Source: Planococcus salinarum
Lineage (GTDB): Bacteria; Bacillota; Bacilli; Bacillales_A; Planococcaceae
Assembly (NCBI RefSeq): GCF_007004625.1
Contig: NZ_VIFV01000014.1
Span: 23,954 to 87,953, forward strand
Direction of reading: 5' to 3'
DNA length: 64,000 nucleotides
Part shown: piece after piece, positions 1 to 10,117 of the stretch
How the letters are laid out: each line of letters opens with the position of its first letter
How positions within the stretch are numbered: position 1 is the stretch's first letter
The notes under the pieces: model-generated
What the model saw: the letters and a program-made list of their open reading frames with translations, nothing else
What the model was told of the DNA's origin: nothing
Databases searched by the model: none
Translations under genes and position numbers: made by a program

Positions 1-1
1 A

Positions 2-697
2 AGCCTGCAAAAAAGGGGATTCGATGGGGATCCGGCATTTTACTTCTGGTTGTCCCATTCCGCTTACCATTCAAACCATGAAGAGGTTGCCAGACAGGCA
101 TGGAAGCAGTTGACTGCGATGGACCCCGGCAAGGAAGGCTATGAACCTTGGCAGGAAAACGTTACGATGCCGCACACCGATGCACTTGAGCATGACCGTG
201 ATTATCTTGTCGAAAAATTGGATCACCCCCACAGGAGTGAACGCTTATTCGGCTTGTTCCTCCTCGGAAAATCCTCACATAAACAGGAAATCATTTCCCA
301 TCCGAAATGGCTGGAAAGTGAGCAGCCTACGGTAATCGAAACTTTTTTGCTCGGCTATGCACTCGGGCACCCTTTCAAAGAAACAGTTTCTGAAGAACGT
401 GCATTTCTGCGGGCGATGAAAGCGACAGAGATCCTTTATGAAAAAGAGGACATGGTGACCCAACAGGGTTCGTACGCTTTTCAAATGTGGTTTATGCTGG
501 TGGACAATGCATTTCAAAGAAACTATTCATTCAAAAATCCTGCTGCCCTGGCTGCTGCAGTTGATTACATGGTCAAATCATCCAGAGACAGCAGCATCAC
601 CAAAAAGGCGACGGCTGAAAAATTTGGAATAGCATCGGCAACTTTGACGAAATATATAAGAGAATTGATCGAATTTCTTCCATTATTTGAATCATAA
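2..697 (+). CDS. C-terminal part of a YvcD-like protein (partial)
   Basis: The reading frame is open from base 2, so the start lies upstream of the window; the TTG at 50 is only an internal codon. About 231 residues are visible. The last 45 residues look like a helix-turn-helix segment (residues around ATAEKFGIASATLTKYI). In B. subtilis the gene directly upstream of trxB is yvcD, a tetratricopeptide-repeat protein of unknown function, and the position supports that assignment; the sequence alone does not prove it. trxB follows after 68 bases on the same strand. Confidence 0.6.
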   Translation, partial: SLQKRGFDGDPAFYFWLSHSAYHSNHEEVARQAWKQLTAMDPGKEGYEPWQENVTMPHTDALEHDRDYLVEKLDHPHRSERLFGLFLLGKSSHKQEIISHPKWLESEQPTVIETFLLGYALGHPFKETVSEERAFLRAMKATEILYEKEDMVTQQGSYAFQMWFMLVDNAFQRNYSFKNPAALAAAVDYMVKSSRDSSITKKATAEKFGIASATLTKYIRELIEFLPLFES

Positions 698-753
698 GCA
701 TAAAAGTTGATGACTGCAGTGTAATCTTATACGATTTAGCTATTGAAGGTTAG

Positions 754-1719
<966 letters not shown>

Positions 1720-1813
1720 TTTAATGCTATCTTAATGTGCCTGTAATACTTTTGACATGCATAAGAGGTATAATAAGAATAGTAAATTGACCCCCTTTTT
1801 ATAGAATCTTTGA

Positions 1814-1856
1814 AAGGCTGTTTTCCGAATCATTCGGGAGGCAGCCTCTTTTTTTG
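1814..1856 (+). terminator. Terminator after trxB
   Basis: An imperfect hairpin with arms AGGCTG / CAGCCT and an inner TTCCGAA / TTCGGGA pairing is followed by seven T. It ends trxB transcription. Confidence 0.75.
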
Positions 1857-1894
1857 TCTCCTTATAAAAAATAAACTAACAATCTGTAGCAAGC

Positions 1895-2056
1895 GATATT
1901 CCGCAAAACAGCTTCGCTTTCCTAGGGGCTTGCACTGAGCTAACTCAGGCTCGTTACCCTTCGCCTGAGTGGATCTCAGTACTTCGCTCGAAACGGAGTT
2001 GGAAAGTCAACTCCGTTTCTTTTCCCTTGGGAGTCTTCGCTATTTTGCTCCATATC
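1895..2056 (-). repeat. Intergenic repeat family 1, copy A
   Basis: Begins GATATTCCGCAAAACAGC and ends with the complement of GATATGGAGCAAAATAGCG, an imperfect terminal inverted repeat shared by the copies at 7460, 15419, 39542 and 46271. The inside holds CTCAGGC / GCCTGAG and CTGAG / CTCAG pairings, so the element can fold on itself. No coding potential is evident. It resembles a miniature inverted-repeat element; mobility is inferred only. Confidence 0.7.
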
Positions 2057-2149
2057 CTAATTTACTTTCTTAAAAGAGAATGATTTAAATACAATATCCC
2101 TTAAATAAAGTAAGCACTTAGATTCTACGTGGTTCCAGAATGAAGCGAA

Positions 2150-2379
2150 AGGTGGCGAAGTGCAAAGAGGTGCTCCTGCATCGCAAAGACTTGGCCTCTC
2201 AAGCTTCGGCCAATGTCTTTCCTGCGGGAGCAAGAGCGAGTCCTGAGACCCCGCAGGGAAGGTTTGACCGAACATCATTCGGTCGAACCTTTGCGACGAA
2301 GCGTGAAGCGCTGCAGGAGCACAGGGTTTTCGAAGCGACTGAGGAGGCTTAGGCCGCTCCCCGCGGAAAGCGTCCACCT
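2150..2379 (-). repeat. Intergenic repeat family 2, copy A, with variable hairpins
   Basis: Runs from AGGTGGCGAAG to GCGTCCACCT and contains, read on the minus strand, the conserved ACGCTTTCCGCGGGGAGC and CCTCCTCAG segments also found at 15615, 39418 and 46108. Two inserted hairpins (2185-2220 and 2259-2292) have nearly perfect arms. Short open frames across this stretch are products of its GC-rich base use, not genes. Confidence 0.7.
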
Positions 2380-2443
2380 ACAGCGTAATGGTTTATGAAG
2401 TGAATATTTTTTCCACAGTCTGTTTAGTATTCCTTTTCTTTTT

Positions 2444-2473
2444 TTGCATGACACACCAGGAAAGTTGTATAAT
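2444..2473 (+). promoter_or_regulatory. Sigma-A promoter of the yvcI operon
   Basis: TTGCAT and TATAAT are separated by 18 bases. The site lies 34 bases before the proposed yvcI start and just after the repeats, so the operon has its own promoter independent of trxB. Confidence 0.75.
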
Positions 2474-2507
2474 GGAGAAAGTTTAAAATAGATACGGAGT
2501 GTCGAGT

Positions 2508-2996
2508 GTGCAGCGAATCGCGAATTTATTAGTTATCAAAGATGGCCAGGTTTTATTATTAAAAAAACCCCGACGCGGTTGGTATGTAGCACCAGGCGGA
2601 AAAATGGAAGCCGGGGAATCGATATACGAGGCGGCAATACGGGAATTTATCGAAGAAACGAATACAGAACCCGTGGGTACACACCTAAAAGGGATCTACA
2701 CAATGATGATTGAAGACGAAGGGGAACCGGTTGATGAATGGATGCTTTTCACATTCGTTGCCAATGATTTAAAAGGAACTCCTTTTGTTGAAACCCGCGA
2801 AGGGCTGCTGGAATGGCATCCCGTCGAAAGTTTGGCAACTTTGCCGATGGCGGAAGGCGACCGGACCAACCTTCTGTTTGCAGCAAGCCAGCCGGGAGTC
2901 CAGTACGGAACCTTCCATTACACGATGGAATTCCAGTTGCTGGAGGAGAAGATACAAATTTCTACAGAAGAGGTGAATCGACAGCATGGACAATAA
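2508..2996 (+). CDS. yvcI: Nudix hydrolase YvcI
   Basis: A 162-residue Nudix hydrolase. The Nudix box is seen as [20 protein letters not shown] with the catalytic REFIEE glutamates. These enzymes split nucleoside diphosphates linked to another group; the substrate here is not known. I chose the GTG at 2508 because GGAG lies 8 bases upstream and the protein then starts like B. subtilis YvcI (QR-x-x-N); a GTG at 2499 is the alternative. The end overlaps rapZ by 11 bases, showing translational coupling. Confidence 0.9.
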   Translation: MQRIANLLVIKDGQVLLLKKPRRGWYVAPGGKMEAGESIYEAAIREFIEETNTEPVGTHLKGIYTMMIEDEGEPVDEWMLFTFVANDLKGTPFVETREGLLEWHPVESLATLPMAEGDRTNLLFAASQPGVQYGTFHYTMEFQLLEEKIQISTEEVNRQHGQ

Positions 2997-3867
2997 AACA
3001 GAAGAAACAGAGTTGGTCGTAATTACTGGAATGTCTGGTGCCGGGAAGACGGTGGCAATCCAAAGCTTTGAGGATCTCGGCTTTTTTACCATCGACAACC
3101 TGCCCCCAGCTCTATTGCTGACATTCATCAAACTGATGCGTGATTCAGGGAAATCGATGAAACGCGTGGCCGCAGTTATGGATTTGCGGGGTGGTGACTT
3201 TTTCGACAGCCTGGTTGATGCCATTGATAATCTGTCAAAAGAGCCGAAAGTATCGATTACCATCCTGTTTTTGGATGCGGACAATCAAACGCTGGTAAGC
3301 CGCTATAAAGAAACCCGCCGGTCACATCCTCTATCGCCAGGCGGTCTGGTTTTGGGAGGCATCAAAAAAGAGCGGGATATGCTGATCGATCTTCAAGGAC
3401 GCGCAAAATATATTTACAATACATCTCAAATCAGCCCCAAAGAACTTAAAGAAAAGATCATCTCGGATTTTTCCACACAAACGAGCAACGTTTTTACTGT
3501 GAATGTTGTGTCATTCGGCTTTAAGCACGGCATACCCATTGATGCCGATCTGGTATTTGATGTCCGATTCTTGCCGAATCCCTACTATATAGAAGAACTG
3601 AACCCCCTTTCCGGACTTGATGAACCTGTATCAAGTTATGTGCTGCAATGGAATGAAACGCAGGTGCTCATCGAGAAATTGACAGACCTTTTGCAATATA
3701 TGATTCCCCGGTATAAAAACGAAGGTAAGGCCCAATTGGTCATCGCGTTCGGCTGTACCGGCGGCCAGCATCGTTCAGTCACCTTAGCTGAGTATTATGG
3801 CAAGCTTTTTGCTGAAAATAATAAAACCATCATTACTCATCGGGATGTTAAAACAAGAAAGGGCTGA
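2986..3867 (+). CDS. rapZ: RapZ/YvcJ nucleotide-binding protein
   Basis: A 293-residue P-loop protein of the RapZ/YvcJ family. The Walker A motif GMSGAGKT is at residues 15-22 and the C-terminal domain carries the conserved [11 protein letters not shown]. In E. coli RapZ is an adaptor for decay of the small RNA GlmZ; in Bacillus YvcJ binds and hydrolyses nucleotides and affects competence, and its RNA role is not settled. It overlaps yvcI and is followed after 4 bases by yvcK, as in other Firmicutes. Confidence 0.95.
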   Translation: MDNKTEETELVVITGMSGAGKTVAIQSFEDLGFFTIDNLPPALLLTFIKLMRDSGKSMKRVAAVMDLRGGDFFDSLVDAIDNLSKEPKVSITILFLDADNQTLVSRYKETRRSHPLSPGGLVLGGIKKERDMLIDLQGRAKYIYNTSQISPKELKEKIISDFSTQTSNVFTVNVVSFGFKHGIPIDADLVFDVRFLPNPYYIEELNPLSGLDEPVSSYVLQWNETQVLIEKLTDLLQYMIPRYKNEGKAQLVIAFGCTGGQHRSVTLAEYYGKLFAENNKTIITHRDVKTRKG

Positions 3868-3871
3868 GCGC

Positions 3872-4867
3872 ATGGAAAATAAAGGCCAACGAAAAAAACT
3901 CGTCATTATTGGCGGGGGCACGGGACTGTCCACTCTTTTGCGGGGGTTGAAGAAACTCCCTCTGGATCTGACGGCCATCGTTACTGTGGCGGATGATGGT
4001 GGAAGTTCCGGTAGGCTCCGCAATGATCTCAATATACCGCCGCCCGGGGATATACGGAATGTCATGGCGGCATTATCCGATGCAGAACCATTAGTGGAAG
4101 AAATGTTCCAATACCGCTTCAGCAAGTCAATCGACCTGGGCGGCCATTCATTGGGAAATCTTATGCTGGCGGCACTGACGGATCTGACTGGTGATTTTTC
4201 ACATGCAGTGAGGGAAATGAGCCGAGTGATGAATGTCCACGGCACTGTGATTCCTGCTGCAAACCAGATTGTCACGCTGAACGCTGAATTCGAAGATGGG
4301 ACAATTGTCAGCGGAGAATCGAAAATCCCGGCCTATCTGCAGCCGATTAAGCGTGTATTCATCGAACCCGTCGATGTCAAAACCCTGCCGGATACTGTAA
4401 CGGCCATTCGCCAGGCAGATATCATAGTCATCGGTCCGGGTTCGCTTTACACCAGCATTCTGCCGAATCTGCTGGTTAAGGATATAAAAAAAGAATTGTT
4501 GGCAGCCAAAGCGAAAAAGATATATATTTGCAATTTGATGACGCAAGCTGGAGAAACTTATATGTATACGGCATCCGACCATATAAAAGCCTTATACGAT
4601 CATGTCGGAGAGCCATTTCTCGATGCAGTACTGCTCGATAAAGCTGAAATGCCATCCACTGTCGTCGAACTGTATAAGCAGGAAAAAGCATGGCCAGTAG
4701 CGTATGATGAAGAACGCCTCACGGAGTTCGGCCTGGATATATACAGGGAAGACATTGCCAATATATTTGAAAACGCTATTCGGCATGAACCGGGAAAAGT
4801 TGCAGATTGGCTTTTTCAATATGCCGGCGGCCAGATAAAAGAAGAAATAAAGCTTCGGTACTTCTGA
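3872..4867 (+). CDS. yvcK: YvcK/MgfK family protein
   Basis: A 331-residue member of the YvcK (gluconeogenesis factor, CofD-like) family. The N-terminal [14 protein letters not shown] and the [12 protein letters not shown] segment bind UDP-sugars in characterised members. B. subtilis YvcK is needed for growth on gluconeogenic carbon sources and for normal cell shape, and is phosphorylated by PrkC. The ATG at 3872 is preferred over the upstream in-frame start at 3797, which would lie inside rapZ; AAAGGG precedes it. Confidence 0.95.
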   Translation: MENKGQRKKLVIIGGGTGLSTLLRGLKKLPLDLTAIVTVADDGGSSGRLRNDLNIPPPGDIRNVMAALSDAEPLVEEMFQYRFSKSIDLGGHSLGNLMLAALTDLTGDFSHAVREMSRVMNVHGTVIPAANQIVTLNAEFEDGTIVSGESKIPAYLQPIKRVFIEPVDVKTLPDTVTAIRQADIIVIGPGSLYTSILPNLLVKDIKKELLAAKAKKIYICNLMTQAGETYMYTASDHIKALYDHVGEPFLDAVLLDKAEMPSTVVELYKQEKAWPVAYDEERLTEFGLDIYREDIANIFENAIRHEPGKVADWLFQYAGGQIKEEIKLRYF

Positions 4868-4889
4868 ATGCTTGAAAGGGGGAACGGAA

Positions 4890-5840
4890 TTGTCTTTCGC
4901 TTCGGAAACAAAAAAGGAAATGACGCAGGTTGAAGTGGATGAATGCTGTGGGAAAGCCGAATTGTCCGCTTTGATCCGGATGAATGGAACTTTATCTTTT
5001 TCCAGCAGGCAATTGAGCGTCGACATACAGACAGAGAACGCCGCAATTGCCCGCAGAATCTATACACTTCTAAAACGCTTTTACCCGCCGTACCCTATTG
5101 AATTGCTCGTAAGGAAAAAAATGCGGTTAAAAAAGAACAACGTCTATATATGCAGGCTAAGAGACGGTTCCAAGCATATTCTCGAAGATTTGATGATTAT
5201 TACGGAAGGTTTCCAATTCCAGCAGGAAATCGACAAGGCTTTGATCGATAAAACTTGCTGCAAACGCGCATACTTGCGTGGAGCATTCCTGGCTGGAGGC
5301 TCGGTCAACAATCCGGAAACGTCATCCTATCACCTTGAAGTCTATTCGTCGGACCGGGACCATGCAGATTCACTGACTGAATTGATGAATCATTTCAATC
5401 TGAACAGCAAAACGATTGAGCGCAAAAAAGGTTTTGTGACTTACTTGAAAGAAGCGGAAAAAATCTCTGATTTTCTCAGCATCGCAGGCGCCCATTCTGC
5501 ACTATTGAAATTTGAAGATGTGCGGATTATCCGGGATATGCGGAACAGCGTAAATCGCCTGGTCAATTGCGAAACCGCCAATCTCAATAAAACCATTGAT
5601 GCGGCATTGCGCCAGGTTGAGAATATCCGGTTTATCGACTCGGTAATTGGAGTTGAACAGCTTCCTGACCGCCTGCGTGAAATTGCCAGGCTGCGCGTCG
5701 AGTTTCAGGATGTTACACTGAAGGAGCTCGGTGAAATGGTTTCAACCGGAAAGGTCAGCAAATCCGGGGTCAATCACCGCCTTCGGAAGATTGACGAAAT
5801 CGCTGAATCATTAAGAAAAGGCGAAACGATCGGCGGTTAA
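4890..5840 (+). CDS. whiA: DNA-binding protein WhiA
   Basis: A 316-residue WhiA protein with an N-terminal LAGLIDADG-like fold ([13 protein letters not shown] around residues 130-142) and a C-terminal helix-turn-helix ([20 protein letters not shown]). In Bacillus it affects cell division and chromosome segregation; in Streptomyces it is a sporulation regulator. I start it at the TTG at 4890: AAAGGGGG lies 7 bases upstream and the protein then begins SFASETKKE, typical for the family. An in-frame TTG at 4872 is less likely. Confidence 0.93.
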   Translation: MSFASETKKEMTQVEVDECCGKAELSALIRMNGTLSFSSRQLSVDIQTENAAIARRIYTLLKRFYPPYPIELLVRKKMRLKKNNVYICRLRDGSKHILEDLMIITEGFQFQQEIDKALIDKTCCKRAYLRGAFLAGGSVNNPETSSYHLEVYSSDRDHADSLTELMNHFNLNSKTIERKKGFVTYLKEAEKISDFLSIAGAHSALLKFEDVRIIRDMRNSVNRLVNCETANLNKTIDAALRQVENIRFIDSVIGVEQLPDRLREIARLRVEFQDVTLKELGEMVSTGKVSKSGVNHRLRKIDEIAESLRKGETIGG

Positions 5841-5895
5841 CTGCCGTGGTTCTTTTATAAACTATAGTACAGTCAATTTTCTGAGGAGGATATGC

Positions 5896-6153
5896 ATGGT
5901 TGAAAAACAAGTGAATGTTCAATTGAAATCAGGCTTACAGGCCAGACAGGCTGCTTTATTCGTTCAAGAGGCGAATCGTTTCACTTCGGATGTCTACCTT
6001 GAAAAAGAGGAAAAGAAAGTGAACGCAAAAAGCATCATGGGTATCATGAGCCTGGCAATCAGCAAAGGAACGGCTGTAACCATATCTGCAGATGGTTCAG
6101 ACGAGCAATCCGCAGTGGAAGCCTTGTCAGCGTTAATCGAAAAAGAAGCATAA
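5896..6153 (+). CDS. crh: HPr-like catabolite repression protein Crh
   Basis: An 85-residue HPr homologue. The regulatory Ser46 (NAKSIMG) is present, but position 15, the phosphotransfer histidine of HPr, is glutamine (GLQARQAA). That pattern defines Crh, which after phosphorylation by HPr kinase acts as a corepressor of CcpA and cannot take part in sugar transport. It closes the operon after whiA, as in B. subtilis. Confidence 0.95.
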   Translation: MVEKQVNVQLKSGLQARQAALFVQEANRFTSDVYLEKEEKKVNAKSIMGIMSLAISKGTAVTISADGSDEQSAVEALSALIEKEA

Positions 6154-6154
6154 G

Positions 6155-6188
6155 AAAACCCCGCAGCTCAATGCTGCGGGGTTTGTCG
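6155..6188. terminator. Terminator after crh
   Basis: AAACCCCGCAGC and GCTGCGGGGTTT form a 12-bp stem with a 5-base loop. It lies between crh and convergent clpP and could serve crh. Confidence 0.85.
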
Positions 6189-6236
6189 TTCTATGGTCCA
6201 GACACCAGCGGTCCAGCTCTTCAGGGAAAATGCTGC

Positions 6237-6312
6237 TCATGTCTCTGTCCCTGCATCGCTGCGCTGCTTCGTCGCAAGAGATAGACCCAAACGAGTTTGG
6301 GCTATCTCTCAC
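6237..6312. repeat. Isolated repeat module with variable hairpin
   Basis: Contains CCTGCATCGCTGCGCTGCTTCGTCGCAA, shared with the larger repeats, followed by the hairpin 6277-6309 (AGAGATAG / CTATCTCT with an inner CCAAA / TTTGG). It lies just downstream of the clpP stop codon. Confidence 0.55.
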
Positions 6313-6324
6313 TGTCGCTTTTCT

Positions 6325-6936
6325 TTAGATGTCTTCTTTTTTATGTTGAGGCAATTTGCTGCGCGTGATGATCTGATCGATCAAACCGTATTCCAAAGCA
6401 CGTTCCGCTGTCATGAAATTGTCGCGGTCTGTATCTTTCGAAACGACCTCAAGAGTTTGTCCGGTGCGATCAGCCAAAATCTGATTCAATTTTTCACGAA
6501 GGTGAAGAATGCGTTTTGCTGCAATCTCGATTTCAGTAGCCTGGCCCTGTGCACCGCCAAGTGGCTGGTGAATCATGACTTCAGCGTTCGGAAGTGCATA
6601 GCGTTTTCCTTTTGTGCCGGCTGCAAGAAGGAATGCTCCCATTGAAGCGGCCATGCCGATGCAGATTGTCTGAACATCCGGACGGATGAATTGCATCGTA
6701 TCGTAAATTGCCATACCGGCTGTGATGCTGCCGCCTGGGCTGTTAATGTAAATGGAAATATCTTTTTCAGGATCTTCCGCTTCCAGAAATAGAAGCTGTG
6801 CAACGATCGAGTTTGCCACATTATCGTCAATGCCACTGCCGAGCATAATGACACGGTCTTTCAACAAACGTGAGTAAATATCATAGGCACGTTCGCCTCG
6901 GCTCGTCTGTTCAATTACTGTTGGAATTAAATTCAT
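6325..6936 (-). CDS. clpP: ATP-dependent Clp protease proteolytic subunit
   Basis: A 203-residue ClpP, the peptidase ring that works with ClpX, ClpC or ClpE to degrade misfolded and regulatory proteins. The catalytic triad is Ser98 (GMAASMG), His123 (MIHQPLGG) and Asp172 (DRDNF). The ATG follows AGGAGG at 7 bases. It is a single gene on the minus strand, convergent with crh and controlled by the CtsR-like site upstream. Confidence 0.97.
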   Translation of the reverse strand: MNLIPTVIEQTSRGERAYDIYSRLLKDRVIMLGSGIDDNVANSIVAQLLFLEAEDPEKDISIYINSPGGSITAGMAIYDTMQFIRPDVQTICIGMAASMGAFLLAAGTKGKRYALPNAEVMIHQPLGGAQGQATEIEIAAKRILHLREKLNQILADRTGQTLEVVSKDTDRDNFMTAERALEYGLIDQIITRSKLPQHKKEDI

Positions 6937-6998
6937 AGAAAATCCTCCTTGTGTAAGTGATGGAATTCATTACTGAAAATCATTTCAGCTGTAGTATT

Positions 6999-7029
6999 AT
7001 CATACACATCATGGTCAATGAAGGTCAAA
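6999..7029 (-). promoter_or_regulatory. clpP promoter overlapped by a CtsR-type operator
   Basis: On the minus strand TTGACC and TATGAT are 18 bases apart. The plus strand at 7013-7029 reads GGTCAAT-GAA-GGTCAAA, a direct heptad repeat matching the known CtsR consensus (A/GGTCAAA-NAN-A/GGTCAAA) with one mismatch. The operator covers the -35 box, which fits heat-shock repression by CtsR. Confidence 0.75.
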
Positions 7030-7103
7030 TGTAACGAATTAAAAATTCAACTTGATATACACCGTTATATTTTGTATACTTGTAAAGTCGCTGAGATAGA
7101 AAC

Positions 7104-7175
7104 GCCCTCGTAGTGTAATGGATAACACCCAAGATTCCGATTCTTGTAATGGGGGTTCGATCCCCTCCGAGGGCA
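7104..7175 (+). tRNA. tRNA-Arg (anticodon CCG)
   Basis: 72 bases. The acceptor arms GCCCTCG / CGAGGGC pair fully, the D arm is GTGT / ACAC, and the anticodon stem CAAGA / TCTTG holds the loop TTCCGAT, giving anticodon CCG (codon CGG). The T loop is TTCGATC. The 3' CCA is not encoded. B. subtilis also has a lone tRNA-Arg close to clpP. Confidence 0.93.
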
Positions 7176-7184
7176 TAATGACTC

Positions 7185-7226
7185 AACCCGCTTTGCCATT
7201 TATGGCGGAGCGGGTTTTCTTTTTTA
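7185..7226 (+). terminator. Terminator after tRNA-Arg
   Basis: AACCCGC-TTTGCC and GGCGGAGCGGGTT form a stem followed by TTCTTTTTT. Confidence 0.8.
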
Positions 7227-7281
7227 CGATAATATCATTTAGCTCAATAATAGAATCTATTATTGAAAAGTGTTTATCCCT

Positions 7282-7459
7282 CGCTTCGGCGCTTTGGACA
7301 GTGCAAAGATTATGCTCCTGCGCACTGCTCGTCGCAAAGGATGCGCCATCTTCGTATGGCGAACCTTGCCTCCCGCAATAAGCCGAGAAGAGCACTCATC
7401 TTTGCTCCGTCGGCATTCGCCTGCTCCGGAGCCGCGCCGGCGCTAGAGAGATCTCTAGA
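7282..7459. repeat. Degenerate GC-rich repeat
   Basis: Holds pieces of the repeat modules: GCTCCTGCGCACTGCTCGTCGCAAA, then a hairpin at 7337-7367 with arms CGCCAT / ATGGCG inside AAGG / CCTT, then TTGCTCCGTCGGCATTCGCCTGCTCC. It leads straight into family 1 copy B. No gene is supported here. Confidence 0.5.
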
Positions 7460-7636
7460 GATATGGAGCAAAACAGCGAAGACGCCATGGGGAGCAGGCG
7501 CATGCCGACGAAGCTAGCGCAGCGATGCAGGAGCACAAATATCTAATCGTGCTCCTGCAGTGCTGCGCACTTCGTCGCAAAGGCATCATCCTCGCAGGCG
7601 TCGGCTAATGCCTTCGAAGCTGTTTTGCGGAATATC
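7460..7636 (+). repeat. Intergenic repeat family 1, copy B
   Basis: Starts GATATGGAGCAAAACAGCG and ends GAAGCTGTTTTGCGGAATATC, the same imperfect inverted ends as copy A in opposite orientation. A variable hairpin (AAGGCAT 7580-7586 with ATGCCTT 7608-7614) sits near the right end. Confidence 0.7.
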
Positions 7637-7673
7637 GCTGATTAAAGTAATCCAATAAGAAAGAAGGCCAACC

Positions 7674-7904
7674 ATGCTGACACTTTACACCCGACCGAAT
7701 TGCCCGCTTTGCGAAGAGGCGAAACTGATGCTGAATCTCGTACAGGAAGACTTTCCGCTTGATTATAAAGAAGTTAATATAGAAGAAGATGATCGGGTGC
7801 ATGAGAAATACATGCTGATGATTCCGGTTTTGGAGCAGGAAGGCAAGATACTTTTATACGGTAATATCGGTTATGCCGATATTTTGGAAGCGTTGAATTT
7901 CTGA
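7674..7904 (+). CDS. Glutaredoxin-family (DUF836-like) protein
   Basis: A 76-residue thioredoxin-fold protein with CPLC (residues 10-13) in the active-site position and a conserved cis-proline segment (MIPVLEQEGK). Family members are small disulfide oxidoreductases; the partner is unknown. It sits directly before the glycolytic regulator cggR, with the cggR promoter starting 14 bases after its stop codon. Confidence 0.8.
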   Translation: MLTLYTRPNCPLCEEAKLMLNLVQEDFPLDYKEVNIEEDDRVHEKYMLMIPVLEQEGKILLYGNIGYADILEALNF

Positions 7905-7917
7905 CGCTTCTTTTTTA

Positions 7918-7991
7918 TTGCATTAATACTGAATATTGGGTAGAATGAATTTAGTGGGACAGAAAAATAATTAGTGGGATATATTTTGTCC
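7918..7991 (+). promoter_or_regulatory. cggR-gapA promoter with CggR-type operator
   Basis: TTGCAT (7918) and TAGAAT (7941) are 17 bases apart. Just downstream the segment TTAGTGGGAYA occurs twice, 20 bases apart (7951 and 7971), and the second copy continues to TTTTGTCC. This matches the layout of the B. subtilis CggR operator, two GGGAC-N6-TGTC units, imperfectly. Repression released by fructose-1,6-bisphosphate is known for that operator; here it is inferred. Confidence 0.75.
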
Positions 7992-8012
7992 GACTGGAAA
8001 CGGAGTGAATGT

Positions 8013-9056
8013 ATGGATGCACTATCTTCAGCACAGAACAAACTGTTGCCGGAAATGTCCGAACTCCTGAAAAAACGTTACCAGATCCTGCAGTCTATAA
8101 ACCAGGAACAACCGATTGGCCGGAGGACATTAAGTGAATTTTCCGGAATGACGGAACGCGATATCCGAAAAGAGACGGACCTTTTGCGTGACCAGCGATT
8201 AATCGAGATGAAAACTGCCGGCATGGTGATCACCAGCCAGGGGGAAGAAGTGCTTGATTCATTAAAATCCTTTATGCATAAACTGACGGGTATAGCTGAT
8301 CTCGCGGAAAGGCTTAAAGAGCGACTGGGAATTTCGGATGTGATCGTTGTTCCTCTGGATTCTGATAAAGCAGTCTCTGTAAAAAATCAGATCGGGAAAG
8401 AAGCTGCAAGGCTTCTTGAGTCTTATTTTACGGATCAACCGAAGGTCGCAGTGACCGGAGGGAGCACAATGGCTGCTATTGCCAAAGAACTCAAAAGTGA
8501 AAAACCCTATCCAGCATTGAAGTTTATTGCTGCACGGGGCGGCCTCGGGGAAGATGTTCTGCACCAGGCGAATACAATTGCCTCGGCTTTTGCAGAAAAA
8601 ACCGGCGGCGCATTCAAGACGCTTTATCTTCCGGACCATTTAAGTGAAGAAGCTTATACCATGATGATGAAAGAACCGCTCATCAGGGAAATGATGGATT
8701 TATATGAACAAACCGATTTGGTGGTGCACGGAATCGGCAATGCAAAAGAAATGGCGGTTCGGCGACAGTCAACAACCGAGGAAGTTGCACAGATCAATGA
8801 AGGCGGAGCTGTTGGCGAAGCCTTCGGATATTATTTCGATGCAGACGGCAATGTAGTTTACCGCATTCGTTCTGCGGGAATCCAATTGGAACAAGTACAA
8901 AAAGCTCCGGCCATCATCGCAGTTGCCGGTGGACAATCGAAAGCGATGGCGATTCTTTCCTATTTCAAAAATGCCCCCCAGCGGACGGTGCTTGTCACTG
9001 ACGAAGGGGCAGCAAGAGAAATACTCGAACTTACAGAAAACTTAGGAGGAAATTAA
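8013..9056 (+). CDS. cggR: Central glycolytic genes regulator CggR
   Basis: A 347-residue SorC/DeoR-type repressor: an N-terminal winged helix (residues about 20-70, ERDIRKETDLL) followed by a sugar-phosphate-binding domain (VTGGSTMAAIA, HGIGNA). In B. subtilis it represses the gapA operon until fructose-1,6-bisphosphate binds. The ATG at 8013 has ACGGAGTG upstream and gives the usual length; the longer frame from 7974 begins inside the operator. One base separates it from gapA. Confidence 0.95.
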   Translation: MDALSSAQNKLLPEMSELLKKRYQILQSINQEQPIGRRTLSEFSGMTERDIRKETDLLRDQRLIEMKTAGMVITSQGEEVLDSLKSFMHKLTGIADLAERLKERLGISDVIVVPLDSDKAVSVKNQIGKEAARLLESYFTDQPKVAVTGGSTMAAIAKELKSEKPYPALKFIAARGGLGEDVLHQANTIASAFAEKTGGAFKTLYLPDHLSEEAYTMMMKEPLIREMMDLYEQTDLVVHGIGNAKEMAVRRQSTTEEVAQINEGGAVGEAFGYYFDADGNVVYRIRSAGIQLEQVQKAPAIIAVAGGQSKAMAILSYFKNAPQRTVLVTDEGAAREILELTENLGGN

Positions 9057-9057
9057 T

Positions 9058-10065
9058 ATGACTTTAAAATTAGCGATTAACGGCTTTGGCCGTATTGGCC
9101 GTATTGTATACCGAGAATCATTGACAAACCCGGAAGTGGAAGTAGTTGCAGTAAACGATTTGACGGATGCGGCTATGCTTGCGCATCTATTGAAATACGA
9201 CTCCATCCACGGAATTCTGGATGCTGAAGTTTCTTCTGAAGGCGACAATATTATTGTTGACGGCAAGTCAATCCGTGTATTCTCTGAAAAAGACCCTTCT
9301 AATCTTCCATGGGGAGAACTGGGCGTAGACATCGTGATCGAATCCACAGGATTGTTCACAGATACTCCTTCTGCTACGAAACACATTGAAGCCGGAGCGA
9401 AAAAAGTAATCGTTTCAGCGCCAGGTAAAAACGGCATGAAGACATTGGTTATGGGTGTTAACCATGACACATACAACCCGGAAGAGCATGACGTAGTATC
9501 AAACGCATCTTGTACAACAAACGGCCTTGCAGGAATTTCCAAAGTATTGAATGATAAATTCGGCATCAAGCATGCAATGATGACAACTATTCATTCATAT
9601 ACAAATGACCAAATTCTTTTGGATTCTCCGCATAAAGATTACCGTCGTGCGCGTGCAGCTGCAGAATCCATGATTCCGACTACGACTGGTGCGGCTAAAG
9701 CCGTAACGAAAGTATTGCCGGAGCTGGAAGGCAGACTTGACGGAATGGCAATCCGCGTTCCAACATCAAACGTTTCGCTTATCGATCTGGTTGCTGAATT
9801 GGAAACTGAAGCATCTGTTGAAGATGTGAATGCTGCACTGAAAGCTGCTACTGAAAATGAATTGAAAGGTTACCTGGAATACAGTGACCTTCCATTAGTT
9901 TCCAAAGACTATAACGGCAATACTGCATCGTCAACTGTTGATGGATTGTCGACAATGGCACTTGGAGGAAACATGGTTAAAGTACTGGCTTGGTATGATA
10001 ACGAATCCGGTTACTCAGGCCGTTGCATCGACTTGGCTCTGCACATGCACAGCAAGGGGCTTTAA
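9058..10065 (+). CDS. gapA: Glyceraldehyde-3-phosphate dehydrogenase
   Basis: A 335-residue NAD-dependent glycolytic enzyme. NAD-binding GFGRIGR is at residues 9-15, catalytic Cys152 is in NASCTTN, and the catalytic histidine is in TIHSYTNDQ. One oddity: the usual second cysteine of SCTTNCLAP is glycine here (SCTTNGLAG, Gly156). A preceding AGGAGG overlaps the end of cggR, so the two are co-translated. Confidence 0.97.
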   Translation: MTLKLAINGFGRIGRIVYRESLTNPEVEVVAVNDLTDAAMLAHLLKYDSIHGILDAEVSSEGDNIIVDGKSIRVFSEKDPSNLPWGELGVDIVIESTGLFTDTPSATKHIEAGAKKVIVSAPGKNGMKTLVMGVNHDTYNPEEHDVVSNASCTTNGLAGISKVLNDKFGIKHAMMTTIHSYTNDQILLDSPHKDYRRARAAAESMIPTTTGAAKAVTKVLPELEGRLDGMAIRVPTSNVSLIDLVAELETEASVEDVNAALKAATENELKGYLEYSDLPLVSKDYNGNTASSTVDGLSTMALGGNMVKVLAWYDNESGYSGRCIDLALHMHSKGL

Positions 10066-10117
10066 TCCCAAAATCATAGCTTAATTACCAATGAACCTCT
10101 ATAATAAAAGAGGGTAA

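Noticed and set aside
1749..1776. TTGACA and TATAAT near 1754-1776 as a promoter
   Set aside because: Only 11 bases separate the two boxes, too few for sigma-A.
2057..2398. Open frames on both strands in 2057-2398
   Set aside because: They lie inside the repeat, overlap one another on both strands and change with each repeat copy; no ribosome site or recognisable product.
7118..7517. Open frames over tRNA-Arg and the following repeat
   Set aside because: One begins inside the tRNA and runs through its terminator; the rest is GC-rich repeat sequence.
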